The notes under the pieces are model-generated. The model saw only the letters and a list, made by a program, of their open reading frames with translations, searched no databases and was not told the origin of the DNA. From positions 434,001 to 498,000 of the forward strand of contig OZ241354.1 of assembly GCA_965199945.1 (NCBI GenBank): 64,000 bases of DNA, in the 5' to 3' direction. Position numbers and translations under genes: made by a program. This DNA is from VXYL01 sp965199945 (GTDB lineage: Bacteria > Pseudomonadota > Gammaproteobacteria > Pseudomonadales > Azotimanducaceae). Positions 1 to 8,148 of the stretch are shown here, one piece after another; position 1 is the first letter of the stretch, and each line of letters begins with the position of its first letter.

Positions 1-422
1 AAGATCTGCCCGGCGCCGCACTCGGAGACCGCATCGGGAATGTAGTCCTCCGCCGCCGAGGTGCCGTCGGCGGCCGGTGGCAGATCGGCGATGTCCACCA
101 ACTCCAGCAGCCCTTCGTCGCAGCCCCGGTGCAGGTCCTGAATCTCCAAGTCCACCACGTCCCAGTAGACGTTGCCGGTCTCCACCTGGGCGCGGATCTG
201 CGCCAGGCCGCCGTTGTAGTCCTCCACCTGCACCTCGATGCCGGTGTCGGCGCTGAACGGTTCCAGCACCGCCAAGGTGGTGGCGCGCTGGTAGGAGCCG
301 CCCCAGGAGACCACGGTGAGCGTCTGCGCCGCGGCGACACCCGACGCCAGCGCCGACGCGAGCGCCGCCATGCGCACGAGGGCGGTCTTCGGTCCGCGCC
401 GCGATTCGTCCATTTTGTCCAT
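1..422 (-). CDS. PotD-like solute-binding protein, 5' part
   Basis: Only the first 140 codons are present; the gene leaves the window at the left edge. The product starts with a basic stretch and a short Ala-rich hydrophobic segment ending in VAAAQ (about residues 15-29), a plausible Sec signal peptide. The mature start LTVVSWGGSYQ is typical of family-1 extracellular solute-binding proteins of the spermidine/putrescine type. I start it at the ATG at 422, which follows a strong GGAGGA box by 7 nt; an ATG three codons later is possible. It lies 28 nt downstream of the PotA-like ATPase in the same direction, so it is probably the periplasmic receptor of that importer. The ligand cannot be read from this fragment; polyamines are the default guess. 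Confidence 0.85.
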   Translation of the reverse strand, partial: MDKMDESRRGPKTALVRMAALASALASGVAAAQTLTVVSWGGSYQRATTLAVLEPFSADTGIEVQVEDYNGGLAQIRAQVETGNVYWDVVDLEIQDLHRGCDEGLLELVDIADLPPAADGTSAAEDYIPDAVSECGAGQI

Positions 423-450
423 GTTGTTTTCCTCCAATGGGCTTGTCCGG

Positions 451-1578
451 TTACGCGGCTTGCCCGCCTTGCGCGGGTTCCAACGCCCGGCAGTCCGTCG
501 TCGCCCAGCCGATGCGCACTTTGTCGCCGGCGAGCACGGCGCCGTGGCCGACGACGTTTGGAATCTTGACGACCAAGCCGGCGCCGGCGAAGGACGTCTG
601 CACGCGCAAGTGGTCGCCAAGGAACACCATGTCCTCGACCGGCACTTCGAACTCGTTGCTGTAGGTGCCCGGCTGGGGCGCGAGGCCCACGCGCTCGGGC
701 CGGATGGCGAGCACCACGTCGTCGCCCGGGCCGGGCCGCGGGCGCTCCTGGGGCGGCGCCACTAGAAACGCCTTGACGATCTGCTCCGGCGCCACCTCGA
801 CGTCGCAGGTGTCGCCGTCCACCGCGAGCAAGCGCCCTGGCAGCAGGTTGTTGTCGCCGATGAAGGAGGCAACGAAGGGCCGCTCCGGTTCCTCGTAGAG
901 CACCTCCGGGCTCGCCACCTGTTCGATGCGGCCGGCGTTGAATACGGCGACCCGGTCCGACATCGACATCGCCTCCTGCTGATCGTGGGTGACGTAGACC
1001 ACCGTGACGCCCAGCGTGCGCTGAATGCGCCTGATCTCGAACTGCATCTCCTCGCGCAGGCGCCGGTCGAGGGCGCCCAGGGGTTCGTCCATCAGCACGA
1101 GGTCCGGCTCGAAGACCAGCGCTCTGGCGATGGCCACCCGCTGTTGCTGGCCGCCCGAGAGCTGCCCCGGGCGACGCGCCTCGAAGCCTTCGAGACGCAC
1201 CAGCTGCAGCGCCCGCTGCACGCGCTCGTCGATGACGGCCTTCTCCATGCGCCGCGCCTCGAGCGGAAACGCCAGATTGCCGCCGACGGTCATGTGCGGA
1301 AACAGCGCGTAGTTCTGGAACACCATGCCGATGTCGCGGCGGCGCGGCGGCACGTCGTCCACCGCCTTGCCGTTGATGCGGATGGCGCCGGCGCTCGGCG
1401 TCTCGAAGCCGGCGAGCATCATCAGGCAGGTGGTCTTGCCGGAGCCCGAGGGGCCGAGCAGGGTGAGGAACTCGCCTTCGTAGACCGTCAGATGCAGGTC
1501 GCTGACGATGGGCGTGACGCCATCGTAGCTTTTGTGGACGGCCTCGAACTGCACGTAGGGCCTGGCGTCAGGTTCCAT
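451..1578 (-). CDS. PotA-like ABC importer ATPase
   Basis: This 375-residue protein is the ATP-hydrolysing subunit of a polyamine/iron-type importer and acts on the cytoplasmic face of the inner membrane. It shows Walker A GPSGSGKTT (about residues 43-51), the Q-loop in VFQNYALFPHMTV, the signature LSGGQQQR, Walker B LVLMDEPLGALD and the switch His in THDQQEA. After about residue 240 there is a C-terminal TOBE-type regulatory domain, so the length is normal for PotA/MalK-like proteins. An AGGGA box lies 8 nt before the ATG. It sits between the permease gene (27 nt upstream) and the binding-protein gene (28 nt downstream). The fold is certain; PotA, PotG or FbpC-like specificity is not. Confidence 0.92.
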   Translation of the reverse strand: MEPDARPYVQFEAVHKSYDGVTPIVSDLHLTVYEGEFLTLLGPSGSGKTTCLMMLAGFETPSAGAIRINGKAVDDVPPRRRDIGMVFQNYALFPHMTVGGNLAFPLEARRMEKAVIDERVQRALQLVRLEGFEARRPGQLSGGQQQRVAIARALVFEPDLVLMDEPLGALDRRLREEMQFEIRRIQRTLGVTVVYVTHDQQEAMSMSDRVAVFNAGRIEQVASPEVLYEEPERPFVASFIGDNNLLPGRLLAVDGDTCDVEVAPEQIVKAFLVAPPQERPRPGPGDDVVLAIRPERVGLAPQPGTYSNEFEVPVEDMVFLGDHLRVQTSFAGAGLVVKIPNVVGHGAVLAGDKVRIGWATTDCRALEPAQGGQAA

Positions 1579-1605
1579 CGCTTCTTCCCTGCTGGCCCCG
1601 ATTCC

Positions 1606-2430
1606 CTAGGCTGCTTGCGCGCCGCGCCGCCGCAGCCATTCGACGCAGCCCATCAGGCCGAGCGCGAAGGCGATCAGCATGGTGGCGACGGCCAGGATGG
1701 CGGGGCTGATCTGCTCGCGGATGCCGGCCCACATCTCGCGCGGGATGGTGCGCTGCTCCAAGCCGCCCATGAACAGCACCGTCACCACTTCGTCGAAGGA
1801 GGCGGCGAAGGCGAACAGCGCCCCGGAGACGACGCCCGGGGCGATGAGCGGCAGCTGGACGCGGCGGAACACGCGCCACGGGTCGGCGCCGAGGCTGGCG
1901 CCGGCGCGCACGAGGTTCTCGTCGAAGCTAGCCAGTGTGGCGGTGACGGTAATGACTACGAACGGCGTGCCGAGCGCCGCATGGGCCAGAATCAAGCCCA
2001 CGTGGGTCTGCGCCAGACCGATGGAGGAATAGAAGAAGAACATGCCGGCGGCGGCGATGACCACCGGCGTGACCATCGGCGAAATCAACACGCCCATCAC
2101 CGCCCGCCGCGCCGGCATGGCCGGGCTGGCAAGCCCAAGCGACGCCACCGTGCCGAGCACCGTCGCCAAGGTGGTGGCGAAGAAGCCGATGACGAGGCTG
2201 TTCAGCAGCGCCCGCAGCCAGTTGGGATCGCCGGTGACGGCGGCGTACCAGCGCAGGGAGAACGCCGCGGGATCGAGGGACAGCATGCCTTCGGTGAACG
2301 TGAAGTAGGGCTCGGCGTTGAAGCTGAGCGGCACCACCACGAGGATGGGCGCGATCAGAAAGACGAACACGGCGATGCTGAAGCCGACGTGGACGTAGTG
2401 CCCAGCGCCGTGGAGTCGGCTGGCCGCCAT
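1606..2430 (-). CDS. PotC-like ABC permease
   Basis: The product is a 274-residue inner-membrane permease with about six hydrophobic segments, beginning with FSIAVFVFLIAPILVVVPLSF. A cytoplasmic EAA-type loop, ASLGADPWRVFRRVQLPLI, is the docking site for the ATPase. The sequence matches the PotC/PotI class. The frame stays open up to 2517, but the extra N-terminal residues are Arg-rich and unlike a permease, so I start at the ATG at 2430; no clear ribosome binding site decides it. It is the first gene of a minus-strand operon with the PotA-like and PotD-like genes. No PotB-type partner lies upstream, where the next gene is divergent; a partner could lie past the left edge, or this subunit may work as a homodimer. 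Confidence 0.88.
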   Translation of the reverse strand: MAASRLHGAGHYVHVGFSIAVFVFLIAPILVVVPLSFNAEPYFTFTEGMLSLDPAAFSLRWYAAVTGDPNWLRALLNSLVIGFFATTLATVLGTVASLGLASPAMPARRAVMGVLISPMVTPVVIAAAGMFFFYSSIGLAQTHVGLILAHAALGTPFVVITVTATLASFDENLVRAGASLGADPWRVFRRVQLPLIAPGVVSGALFAFAASFDEVVTVLFMGGLEQRTIPREMWAGIREQISPAILAVATMLIAFALGLMGCVEWLRRRGAQAA

Positions 2431-2579
2431 GCTACGGCGCTGGCTCGGAATCCAGCGTGGCCGCGCCGATTGGCCGGAACGCCGCCAGCGGCGTCGACCC
2501 GTGGCGCATCCGTCCATTGACGCGCGCGGCGCGTTCGCGGAGCATCGCGCAGCAAGCCATGCGGAATCCGTGAATCTCC

Positions 2580-4019
2580 ATGAAGACGCATCTTATCAGC
2601 GAATTCGTTTCCGAGCTGTGGGAGTCGAGCATCCTGCCCACCCTCGAGGACTACATCCGCATCCCCAACAAGTCGCCGGCCTTCGAGCCGGATTGGCAGG
2701 CCCTCGGCCACATGCAGGCCGCGGCGGAACATCTGCAAGCCTGGGTGAAGGGCTGCGGCGTGGGCGGGCTGACCCAGCGCATCGTCGCCTTGCCGGATCG
2801 CACGCCCGTGCTGTTCTGCGAGATCGCCGGCCGCGGCCCCGGCAACGTGCTGCTGTACGGCCACTACGACAAGCAGCCGGAGTTCGAGGGCTGGGCGGAC
2901 GGACTGTCGCCGTGGCAGCCGGTGCGCAAGGACGGCCGCCTCTACGGACGCGGCGGCGCCGACGACGGCTACGCCTGCTTCGCGTCCTTGGCCGCGATCG
3001 CCGCGCTGCAAGCCCAAGGTCTGCCGCATCCGCGCTGCACGTTGCTGATCGAAGGCTGCGAAGAGAGCGGCAGCTTCGATCTGCCGGCGTACATGGACGC
3101 GCTGGCGGAGGAGATCGGCGCGCCGGATCTGGTGATCTGCCTGGACGCCGAGTGCGGCGACTACGACCGGCTGTGGGCCACGACCTCCCTGCGCGGCGTG
3201 CTCTCCGGCGCGCTCACCGTGCAGGTGCTCGGCGAAGGCGTGCATTCCGGCGCCGCCGGCGGCATCGTGCCGTCGAGCTTCCGCCTGCTGCGGCAGCTGA
3301 TCGAGCGCGTGGAAGACGCCGCGAACGGGCGCATTGAAGCCCTCGAAGTGGACATTCCAGAAGCCGCCCGCGCCCAGGCGCAGACGGTGGCGAAGCTGCT
3401 CGGCGACATGAACGTGCGGCGTTTTCCGTGGGCTGGCCAGACCCACCCGGGAGATCGAACGCCGGAAGAACTGGTGTTGGCGAACACTTGGCGTCCCTGC
3501 CTGGCGGTATCCGGCCTCGGCGGCGCGCCGCCGGTGGAAGCCGCCGGCAACACGCTGCGCCCCGCCACCAGCGCCAAGCTGGTGTTCCGCCTGCCGCCGT
3601 CGCTGCCAGCCGAAGCGGCCGCCGAGCGCGTGAAGCGAACCTTCGAGACGTCGCCGCCGCACGGCGCCACGGTGGAGTTCCGCCTCGACCCGGCGCAGAC
3701 CGGCTGGCACGCGCCCGAGCAGGCCCCTTGGCTTGCCGACGCCTTGCAGAGCGCGTCCCAAACCTACTTCGGAGCGCCTTCCGCCACGATGGGCACCGGC
3801 GGCACGATTCCCTTCATGCAGATGCTCGCCGAGCGCTTTCCGAACGTGCAGTTCGCCGTCACCGGCGTGCTGGGCCCGCACTCCAACGCCCACGGCCCGA
3901 ACGAGTTCCTGCACATCGCCACCGGCAAGCGCGTGACTTGCTGCATGGCCCATCTGCTTCACGCGCTGGCGAACCGGGACGCGCCGGCATCATCGGCAGG
4001 CGCAGCCGGGGCCGCCTAG
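2580..4019 (+). CDS. M20 family metallopeptidase
   Basis: This 479-residue protein belongs to the M20 (ArgE/DapE/CPG2) family of two-zinc peptidases and deacylases. Visible metal ligands are His95 and Asp97 in YGHYDKQP, the Asp pair in GRGGADDGY (about 128-129), and the catalytic/ligand Glu pair in EGCEESGS (161-162). A dimerisation insert of about 180 residues follows. The C-terminal His ligand is likely in GPHSNAHGPNE. The length and HYDKQP motif resemble dipeptidases of the cytosolic dipeptidase/carnosinase group more than ArgE. It starts divergently from the importer operon across a 149-bp gap holding both promoters, and ends 13 bp from the converging HNH gene. Substrate unknown; peptide scavenging next to an importer is plausible. 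Confidence 0.9.
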   Translation: MKTHLISEFVSELWESSILPTLEDYIRIPNKSPAFEPDWQALGHMQAAAEHLQAWVKGCGVGGLTQRIVALPDRTPVLFCEIAGRGPGNVLLYGHYDKQPEFEGWADGLSPWQPVRKDGRLYGRGGADDGYACFASLAAIAALQAQGLPHPRCTLLIEGCEESGSFDLPAYMDALAEEIGAPDLVICLDAECGDYDRLWATTSLRGVLSGALTVQVLGEGVHSGAAGGIVPSSFRLLRQLIERVEDAANGRIEALEVDIPEAARAQAQTVAKLLGDMNVRRFPWAGQTHPGDRTPEELVLANTWRPCLAVSGLGGAPPVEAAGNTLRPATSAKLVFRLPPSLPAEAAAERVKRTFETSPPHGATVEFRLDPAQTGWHAPEQAPWLADALQSASQTYFGAPSATMGTGGTIPFMQMLAERFPNVQFAVTGVLGPHSNAHGPNEFLHIATGKRVTCCMAHLLHALANRDAPASSAGAAGAA

Positions 4020-4032
4020 GCGAACCCGCCGG

Positions 4033-4635
4033 CTACTGCAGCAGGCTTTCGCGCTCCTTCCTCCCGCGCCCGAACTGGGTGGCGAGGAAGTCCATCTGGT
4101 CGCCGAGAATGCGCCCGGAGTTGATGAGCGCCAGGTATTCGGCGACATTCGGCACGTACGGCAGCGCCAGCAATTCCATGCCGCATTCGTGGGGCAGGCG
4201 GCTGCCCTTGTGGTGGTTGCAGCGCTTGCAGGCGGCCACCACGTTCTCCCAGTGGTCCGCGCCGCCACGCGACTTCGGCACCACGTGGTCGCGGGTGAGC
4301 GCGGCGTCGCTGAAGACGCGCCCGCAGTACAGGCACAGGTTGCGGTCGCGCCCGAACAGCGCCGCATTGGTGAGCGCCGGCACCGTGCGGGCGTGCGGCG
4401 TGCGCCGACCGCCGCAGGCGATGATGCTGTGAACGTCGACGGTCGTGCGCGCCCCGTCGAACCGCGAGTGGCCGCCACGCAGCCGCAGCACGGAATCGCC
4501 GAGCGTCCACTCGACCAGATCCCGCGCGTACAGGCACACCGCATCCTGCCAATTCGCCCAATCGACCGGCCGCCCAGAGACGTCCAGCCGCAGAATGCGC
4601 GGCACGCGATTGAAGCTGTCGAGCAATGCGGCCAT
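4033..4635 (-). CDS. HNH endonuclease domain protein
   Basis: The 200-residue product carries a classical HNH nuclease motif. CxxC in CLYCG, the DHVVPKSRGG core with the metal-binding Asp-His, the conserved Asn in WENVV, and CxxCN in CKRCNHHKG lie together in the second half. The N-terminal half (LRLDVSGRPVDWANWQDAV onward) and the C-terminal ILGDQMDFLATQF segment match a widespread proteobacterial family of about 190 residues annotated only as HNH endonuclease. I chose the ATG at 4635 because homology begins shortly after it, although the frame continues upstream to 4899; no strong ribosome binding site supports any start. The 218 bp up to the next gene (4636-4853) show nothing else recognisable. 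Cellular role unknown; no restriction or phage genes adjoin it. Confidence 0.85.
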   Translation of the reverse strand: MAALLDSFNRVPRILRLDVSGRPVDWANWQDAVCLYARDLVEWTLGDSVLRLRGGHSRFDGARTTVDVHSIIACGGRRTPHARTVPALTNAALFGRDRNLCLYCGRVFSDAALTRDHVVPKSRGGADHWENVVAACKRCNHHKGSRLPHECGMELLALPYVPNVAEYLALINSGRILGDQMDFLATQFGRGRKERESLLQ

Positions 4636-4853
4636 CGGCTTCGCGCCAAGCGTTGCGAACAGCCGCCAATCATGTCGCAACGCCCATTGCGAATCAACGG
4701 CTGGACGAAGCGCCACGGCGGAGAGGCGGAATCGAGTCGGGAGTGTGCGGCTTCTTAGGTGAGTGGTCGCCGACTTCTCACGCCGCCTGCCTGTGGCGGT
4801 GTTCCCGTCCGCCCGCCGCAGCCGGATCGTCGGCGAACAGGTTGCGGCGGCCG

Positions 4854-5549
4854 CTACCAGTTCTCGCCGAAGGGGCGAATGGTCACGTCGAAGCTCCACG
4901 CGCTCTTCGGCTGATGCGCCAAGTGCCAGACTTCGCCGGCGATGTCGTCCGGCTTGCAGAAGAACTCGTCCGGCGCATCCGGCGAACGGCGGCGCGTCCA
5001 GCGCAGATCGATCACCGCGTCGATGGCCACGTAGCCGACGTGAACGCCCTTCGGGCCCAGGCTGCGCGCCATGGATTCGGCGAGGATGCGCTGCGCCGCC
5101 TTGGTAGGCGCGAAGCCGGCGAAGGTCGGCTTGCCGCGATAGGCCGATGTGTTGCCCGTGCAGACGACGCTGCCCCGGCCCCGTTCCACCATCGCCGGCG
5201 TGGTCAATTGCGCCAGCCGTAGCAAGGCGACGGTGTTGACGGCGAAGTTCCGCTCCAGCACGGCGGGGTCGATCTCCGAGAACTCCCCGAAGGCGCCGCC
5301 GACGGCGTTGTGAACGACCACTTCCGGGTCGCCCAGCCGACTGCGCACATCAGCGACGGCGGCTTCGAGTGCGGCGGCATCCGCCACATCGCACGGAAAG
5401 GCATGGGCGTTCGGCGTCTCGGCGGCGATCTTCGCCAAGCGCTCGGCGTCGCGCGCCAGCATCGCCACTTGGTACTCGGCGGCAAAGCGCCGCACGATGG
5501 ACGCGCCGGTGCCCCAGCCGACGCCGGTCACGAGGCAGACCTTGTCCAC
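4854..5549 (-). CDS. Atypical SDR, catalytic Tyr replaced by Phe
   Basis: This 231-residue protein has a Rossmann fold of the short-chain dehydrogenase type: TGVGWGTG (residues 9-16) is the dinucleotide-binding glycine motif and HNAVGG (80-85) replaces the usual NNAG. The active-site YxxxK reads F146-A-P-T-K150, so the proton-donating Tyr is missing although the Lys is kept. Related proteins with a FAPTKAAQ motif are common in proteobacteria, so this is a subfamily trait rather than an error. I start it at a GTG at 5549 because the protein matches SDRs from the second residue and the upstream gene ends 20 nt before. It forms an operon with the crotonase and may act on acyl-CoA-derived compounds, or not be an oxidoreductase. 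Confidence 0.82.
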   Translation of the reverse strand: MDKVCLVTGVGWGTGASIVRRFAAEYQVAMLARDAERLAKIAAETPNAHAFPCDVADAAALEAAVADVRSRLGDPEVVVHNAVGGAFGEFSEIDPAVLERNFAVNTVALLRLAQLTTPAMVERGRGSVVCTGNTSAYRGKPTFAGFAPTKAAQRILAESMARSLGPKGVHVGYVAIDAVIDLRWTRRRSPDAPDEFFCKPDDIAGEVWHLAHQPKSAWSFDVTIRPFGENW

Positions 5550-5569
5550 GGGAGGGGTTCGCCCTCGGC

Positions 5570-6346
5570 TCAACGCCCTTGGAAGTTCGGCTCGCGCTTC
5601 TCGACGAAGGCGCGGAACGCTTCCCGCGAATCGTCGCTGGTGCCGGTGCGGGTGTGGCGTTCCGTTTCCACTTCGATGTAGTCGCGCAGCGGCATGTTTT
5701 CGGCGGCGACGAAGTTCTTCTTCATTTCGCCGATGGCGAGCGGCGCGGACTTGCTCAGGCGTTCGGCGATGGCGCGCACTTCGGCGCGGAAGGTGTCCTC
5801 CGGAAAGGTCTTCAGCACCAGGCCGATCCGTTCGGCTTCGGCGGCATCGAACTTCTGCGACATGAAGAACAGCTCCCGCGCCTTGGTGGCGCCGACGATG
5901 CGCGGTAGCAGCCACGGCCCGGCCATGTCGCCGGAGATGCCGACCCCAAGAAACGCGGAGTTGAACATCGCCCGTTCGCTGGCGTAGCGCAGGTCGCAAG
6001 CGCAGGCCCAGCCGAATCCGGCGCCGGCGCAAGCGCCGTTCACCGCGGCGATGGTCACCTTGGGCATTTCGTGCAGCAGGGAGGTGACGTGGAAGTACTC
6101 GCGGCGGTTGGGTTCCTGCTCGACGCCGCTGGTGGAGACCTTGAGGTCCGCTCCCGGGCAGAAGGCGCGGCCGGCGCCGGTGAACAGCACGGCGCGCACG
6201 CTGTCGTCGAGGGCGACCTTGTTCAGGCAGTCGTGCAGCTCGCGCATGAGTTCATGGGTGATGCCGTTGAGGCTCTCTGGGCGGTTCAACGTCACGGTGG
6301 CGAGGCTGCCATCCACCTCGTGGAGAATCGTCTCGTAGTCGGACAC
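5570..6346 (-). CDS. Enoyl-CoA hydratase/isomerase family protein
   Basis: This 258-residue crotonase-fold enzyme has the CoA-binding/oxyanion segments GAGRAFCPGADL (about 56-67) and AAVNGACAGAGFGWACACDL. The first catalytic Glu of true enoyl-CoA hydratases is not present after GAGFG. The segment VGISGDMAGPWLLPRIVG places an Asp where PaaG-type isomerases have theirs, so an isomerase or another crotonase reaction is more likely than simple hydration. The start is a GTG at 6346 with AAGGA 7 nt upstream. It precedes the atypical SDR by 20 nt in the same operon. It is divergent from fabV, with 140 bp between the starts. Acyl-CoA metabolism is clear; the substrate is not. Confidence 0.88.
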   Translation of the reverse strand: MSDYETILHEVDGSLATVTLNRPESLNGITHELMRELHDCLNKVALDDSVRAVLFTGAGRAFCPGADLKVSTSGVEQEPNRREYFHVTSLLHEMPKVTIAAVNGACAGAGFGWACACDLRYASERAMFNSAFLGVGISGDMAGPWLLPRIVGATKARELFFMSQKFDAAEAERIGLVLKTFPEDTFRAEVRAIAERLSKSAPLAIGEMKKNFVAAENMPLRDYIEVETERHTRTGTSDDSREAFRAFVEKREPNFQGR

Positions 6347-6453
6347 GGCTCGTCCTTCGGTTGCTGGAACAAGCGGCAGAGCCTAGCACCATCGGAACGC
6401 AAGGGAGCGAGACGGCAACGGCGCACGGCCATCGTGCAGCGAATCGGAGCGTT

Positions 6454-6459
6454 TACAAT
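6454..6459 (+). promoter_or_regulatory. Possible -10 box before fabV
   Basis: A TACAAT hexamer (five of six consensus bases) stands in a slightly AT-richer patch 27 nt before the fabV GTG. No good -35 box lies at 17 nt, so this is only a candidate start region for the fabV transcript. Confidence 0.3.
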
Positions 6460-6486
6460 GGCCACTTCAATGCCTTTGGAATCCCG

Positions 6487-7662
6487 GTGATCGTCAAGCC
6501 CCGCATTCGCGGCTTCATCTGCACCACCGCCCATCCGCAGGGCTGCCGAGCCAACGTCGAGGGCCAGATCGCCAGCGTCGACGGCGCCGGTGCGCTCGAA
6601 GGGCCGCGCAATGCGCTCGTGGTGGGCTGTTCCGGCGGCTTCGGGCTGGCGTCGCGCATCGTCTGCGCGTTCGGTTGCGGCGCCTCCACCCTCGGCGTGT
6701 CCTTCGAGAAGGAACCCACGCAGAAGCGCACCGCGAGCGCCGGCTGGTACAACAACAAGGCGTTCGAGGCCGTCGCCGCGCAGCGCGGGCTGTATGCGCG
6801 AACCTTCGACGGCGACGCCTTCTCGGACGCCATGCGCGAACAGGTGGTCGCCGCCGTCAAGGCCGACCTCGGGCAGATCGACCTGCTCGTCTACAGCCTG
6901 GCCGCGCCCGTGCGTCCGCACCCGCGCACGGGCGAACTGCACCGCTCCGCCATCAAGCCGCTGGGTTCACCCTTCCGCGTGAAGAATCTGGACGTCGGCA
7001 AGGGCGAGGTGCGCGAGATCGTCCTGGAACCAGCCAGCGAAGAAGAAGCCGCAGCGACCGTGCAGGTGATGGGCGGCGAGGACTGGGAGTTCTGGATAGA
7101 CGCGCTGAAGGATGCCGGCGCGCTGGCGCCGGGCTTCCAAACCGTCGCGTTCTCCTACCTCGGCAGCGAACTCACCGCGCGCATCTACCGGCAAGGCACG
7201 CTGGGACGCGCCAAAGAGGACGTGGACCGCGCCGCGGCCGCCATCGGCAAGCGCCTCGCCGATGTCGATGGACGCGCCCGGGTGGCGGTCTTGAAGGCCA
7301 TCGTCAGCCAAGCCAGCACCGCCATTCCGGTTGTGCCCCTCTACATGTCCATCCTGTTCCGGGTCATGCGCGAGCAGGGCAGCTTCGAGACCTGCATCGA
7401 GCACATTCGCCGTCTCTTCGCCGACGGCCTCTACGGCAGCGCCATGCCGCACGACGACGCTGGACGCCTGCGGGCGGACGCACGCGAATTGGCCGATCGC
7501 GTGCAGGCGGAAGTGCGGCGGCGGTGGCAGATCGTCGACAGCGCCAATGTGCGCGCGTTGAGCGATCTGGACGCCTTCCGCGACGAGTTCCTCGCGCTCT
7601 TCGGCTTCGGCTTCGACGGCGTGGACTACGAGGCCGACGTGGATCCGCGCAAGGTCCCCTGA
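6487..7662 (+). CDS. fabV: Trans-2-enoyl-ACP/CoA reductase FabV
   Basis: FabV reduces the enoyl double bond with NADH in the last step of fatty-acid elongation, in the cytosol. The 391-residue product starts with the hallmark VKPRIRGFICTTAHPQGC, carries the cofactor motif GCSGGFGLASR (about 48-58), and has the family active site Y-x8-K as Tyr234 and Lys243 in IYRQGTLGRAK. Length fits the family (about 400). The start is a GTG at 6487, three codons before the conserved KPRIRGF; the frame is open upstream, but that part has no family resemblance. TTTGGA lies about 6 nt ahead. FabV enzymes are known to be insensitive to triclosan. No FabI gene is in the window. A VanZ-like gene follows after 18 nt. 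Confidence 0.95.
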   Translation: MIVKPRIRGFICTTAHPQGCRANVEGQIASVDGAGALEGPRNALVVGCSGGFGLASRIVCAFGCGASTLGVSFEKEPTQKRTASAGWYNNKAFEAVAAQRGLYARTFDGDAFSDAMREQVVAAVKADLGQIDLLVYSLAAPVRPHPRTGELHRSAIKPLGSPFRVKNLDVGKGEVREIVLEPASEEEAAATVQVMGGEDWEFWIDALKDAGALAPGFQTVAFSYLGSELTARIYRQGTLGRAKEDVDRAAAAIGKRLADVDGRARVAVLKAIVSQASTAIPVVPLYMSILFRVMREQGSFETCIEHIRRLFADGLYGSAMPHDDAGRLRADARELADRVQAEVRRRWQIVDSANVRALSDLDAFRDEFLALFGFGFDGVDYEADVDPRKVP

Positions 7663-7680
7663 GCGCTGCGGCGTTTCGGA

Positions 7681-8088
7681 ATGGACGCAGCGACCGCGCC
7701 GTTGAATGCGGCCAGGCCCACGCACTGGGCCGGGGTCGCTGCCAAAGCGGCGTTCTGGGCGGGCCTGATCTTGTGCCTCTACGCCGCCTTCACGCCGAAC
7801 CCGCCGCAAGTCGCCGCCGAACTCGGCGATGTGCTTGCCCACTTGGCCGCGTTCGCCTACTTGACCGTCGCGCTCTTCGCCGCGCACTTCCCCGCGTCGG
7901 GCCCAGGCAGCGCACCCCGTCGAGCGCTTGCCGTGGCGTTGTGGATGTCCGCGGTCGGCGTACACATCGAAATCGGCCAGCTCTTCGTCGCCGGGCGCAG
8001 CAGCGAGTTCGCCGACCTCGGCGTGGATGCCGCCGGCATCGTCCTCGGGTGCGCTGTCTACCGGACGTGGGAGGCGGTGCGTCGGTAG
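7681..8088 (+). CDS. VanZ-like membrane protein
   Basis: The 135-residue product has about four hydrophobic segments and the VanZ-family pattern LAHLAAFAYLTVAL (about 57-70), then EIGQLFVAGRSSEFADLGVDAAGIVLG near the end, where the Glu/Gln, GRSxExxD and Gly residues are conserved. Single-domain VanZ-like proteins of this size are common and mostly uncharacterised; teicoplanin resistance should not be inferred. It lies 18 nt after fabV and probably shares its transcript. It converges on pgi, with 60 bp between the stops. Confidence 0.8.
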   Translation: MDAATAPLNAARPTHWAGVAAKAAFWAGLILCLYAAFTPNPPQVAAELGDVLAHLAAFAYLTVALFAAHFPASGPGSAPRRALAVALWMSAVGVHIEIGQLFVAGRSSEFADLGVDAAGIVLGCAVYRTWEAVRR

Positions 8089-8128
8089 ACGGGCGGCATC
8101 AAGCGCAGCGCCGCAAGCAGACCGAGGC

Positions 8129-8143
8129 GCGCGCAATGCGCGC
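8129..8143. terminator. Small GC hairpin between convergent genes
   Basis: GCGCGC-AAT-GCGCGC forms a 6-bp hairpin between the convergent VanZ-like and pgi genes. There is no T tract on either side, so an intrinsic terminator is only possible. Confidence 0.22.
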
Positions 8144-8148
8144 AGGCG

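Noticed and set aside
985..2520. A 511-codon open frame opposite the importer genes
   Set aside because: It is antisense to the PotA-like and PotC-like genes, with no recognisable motif.
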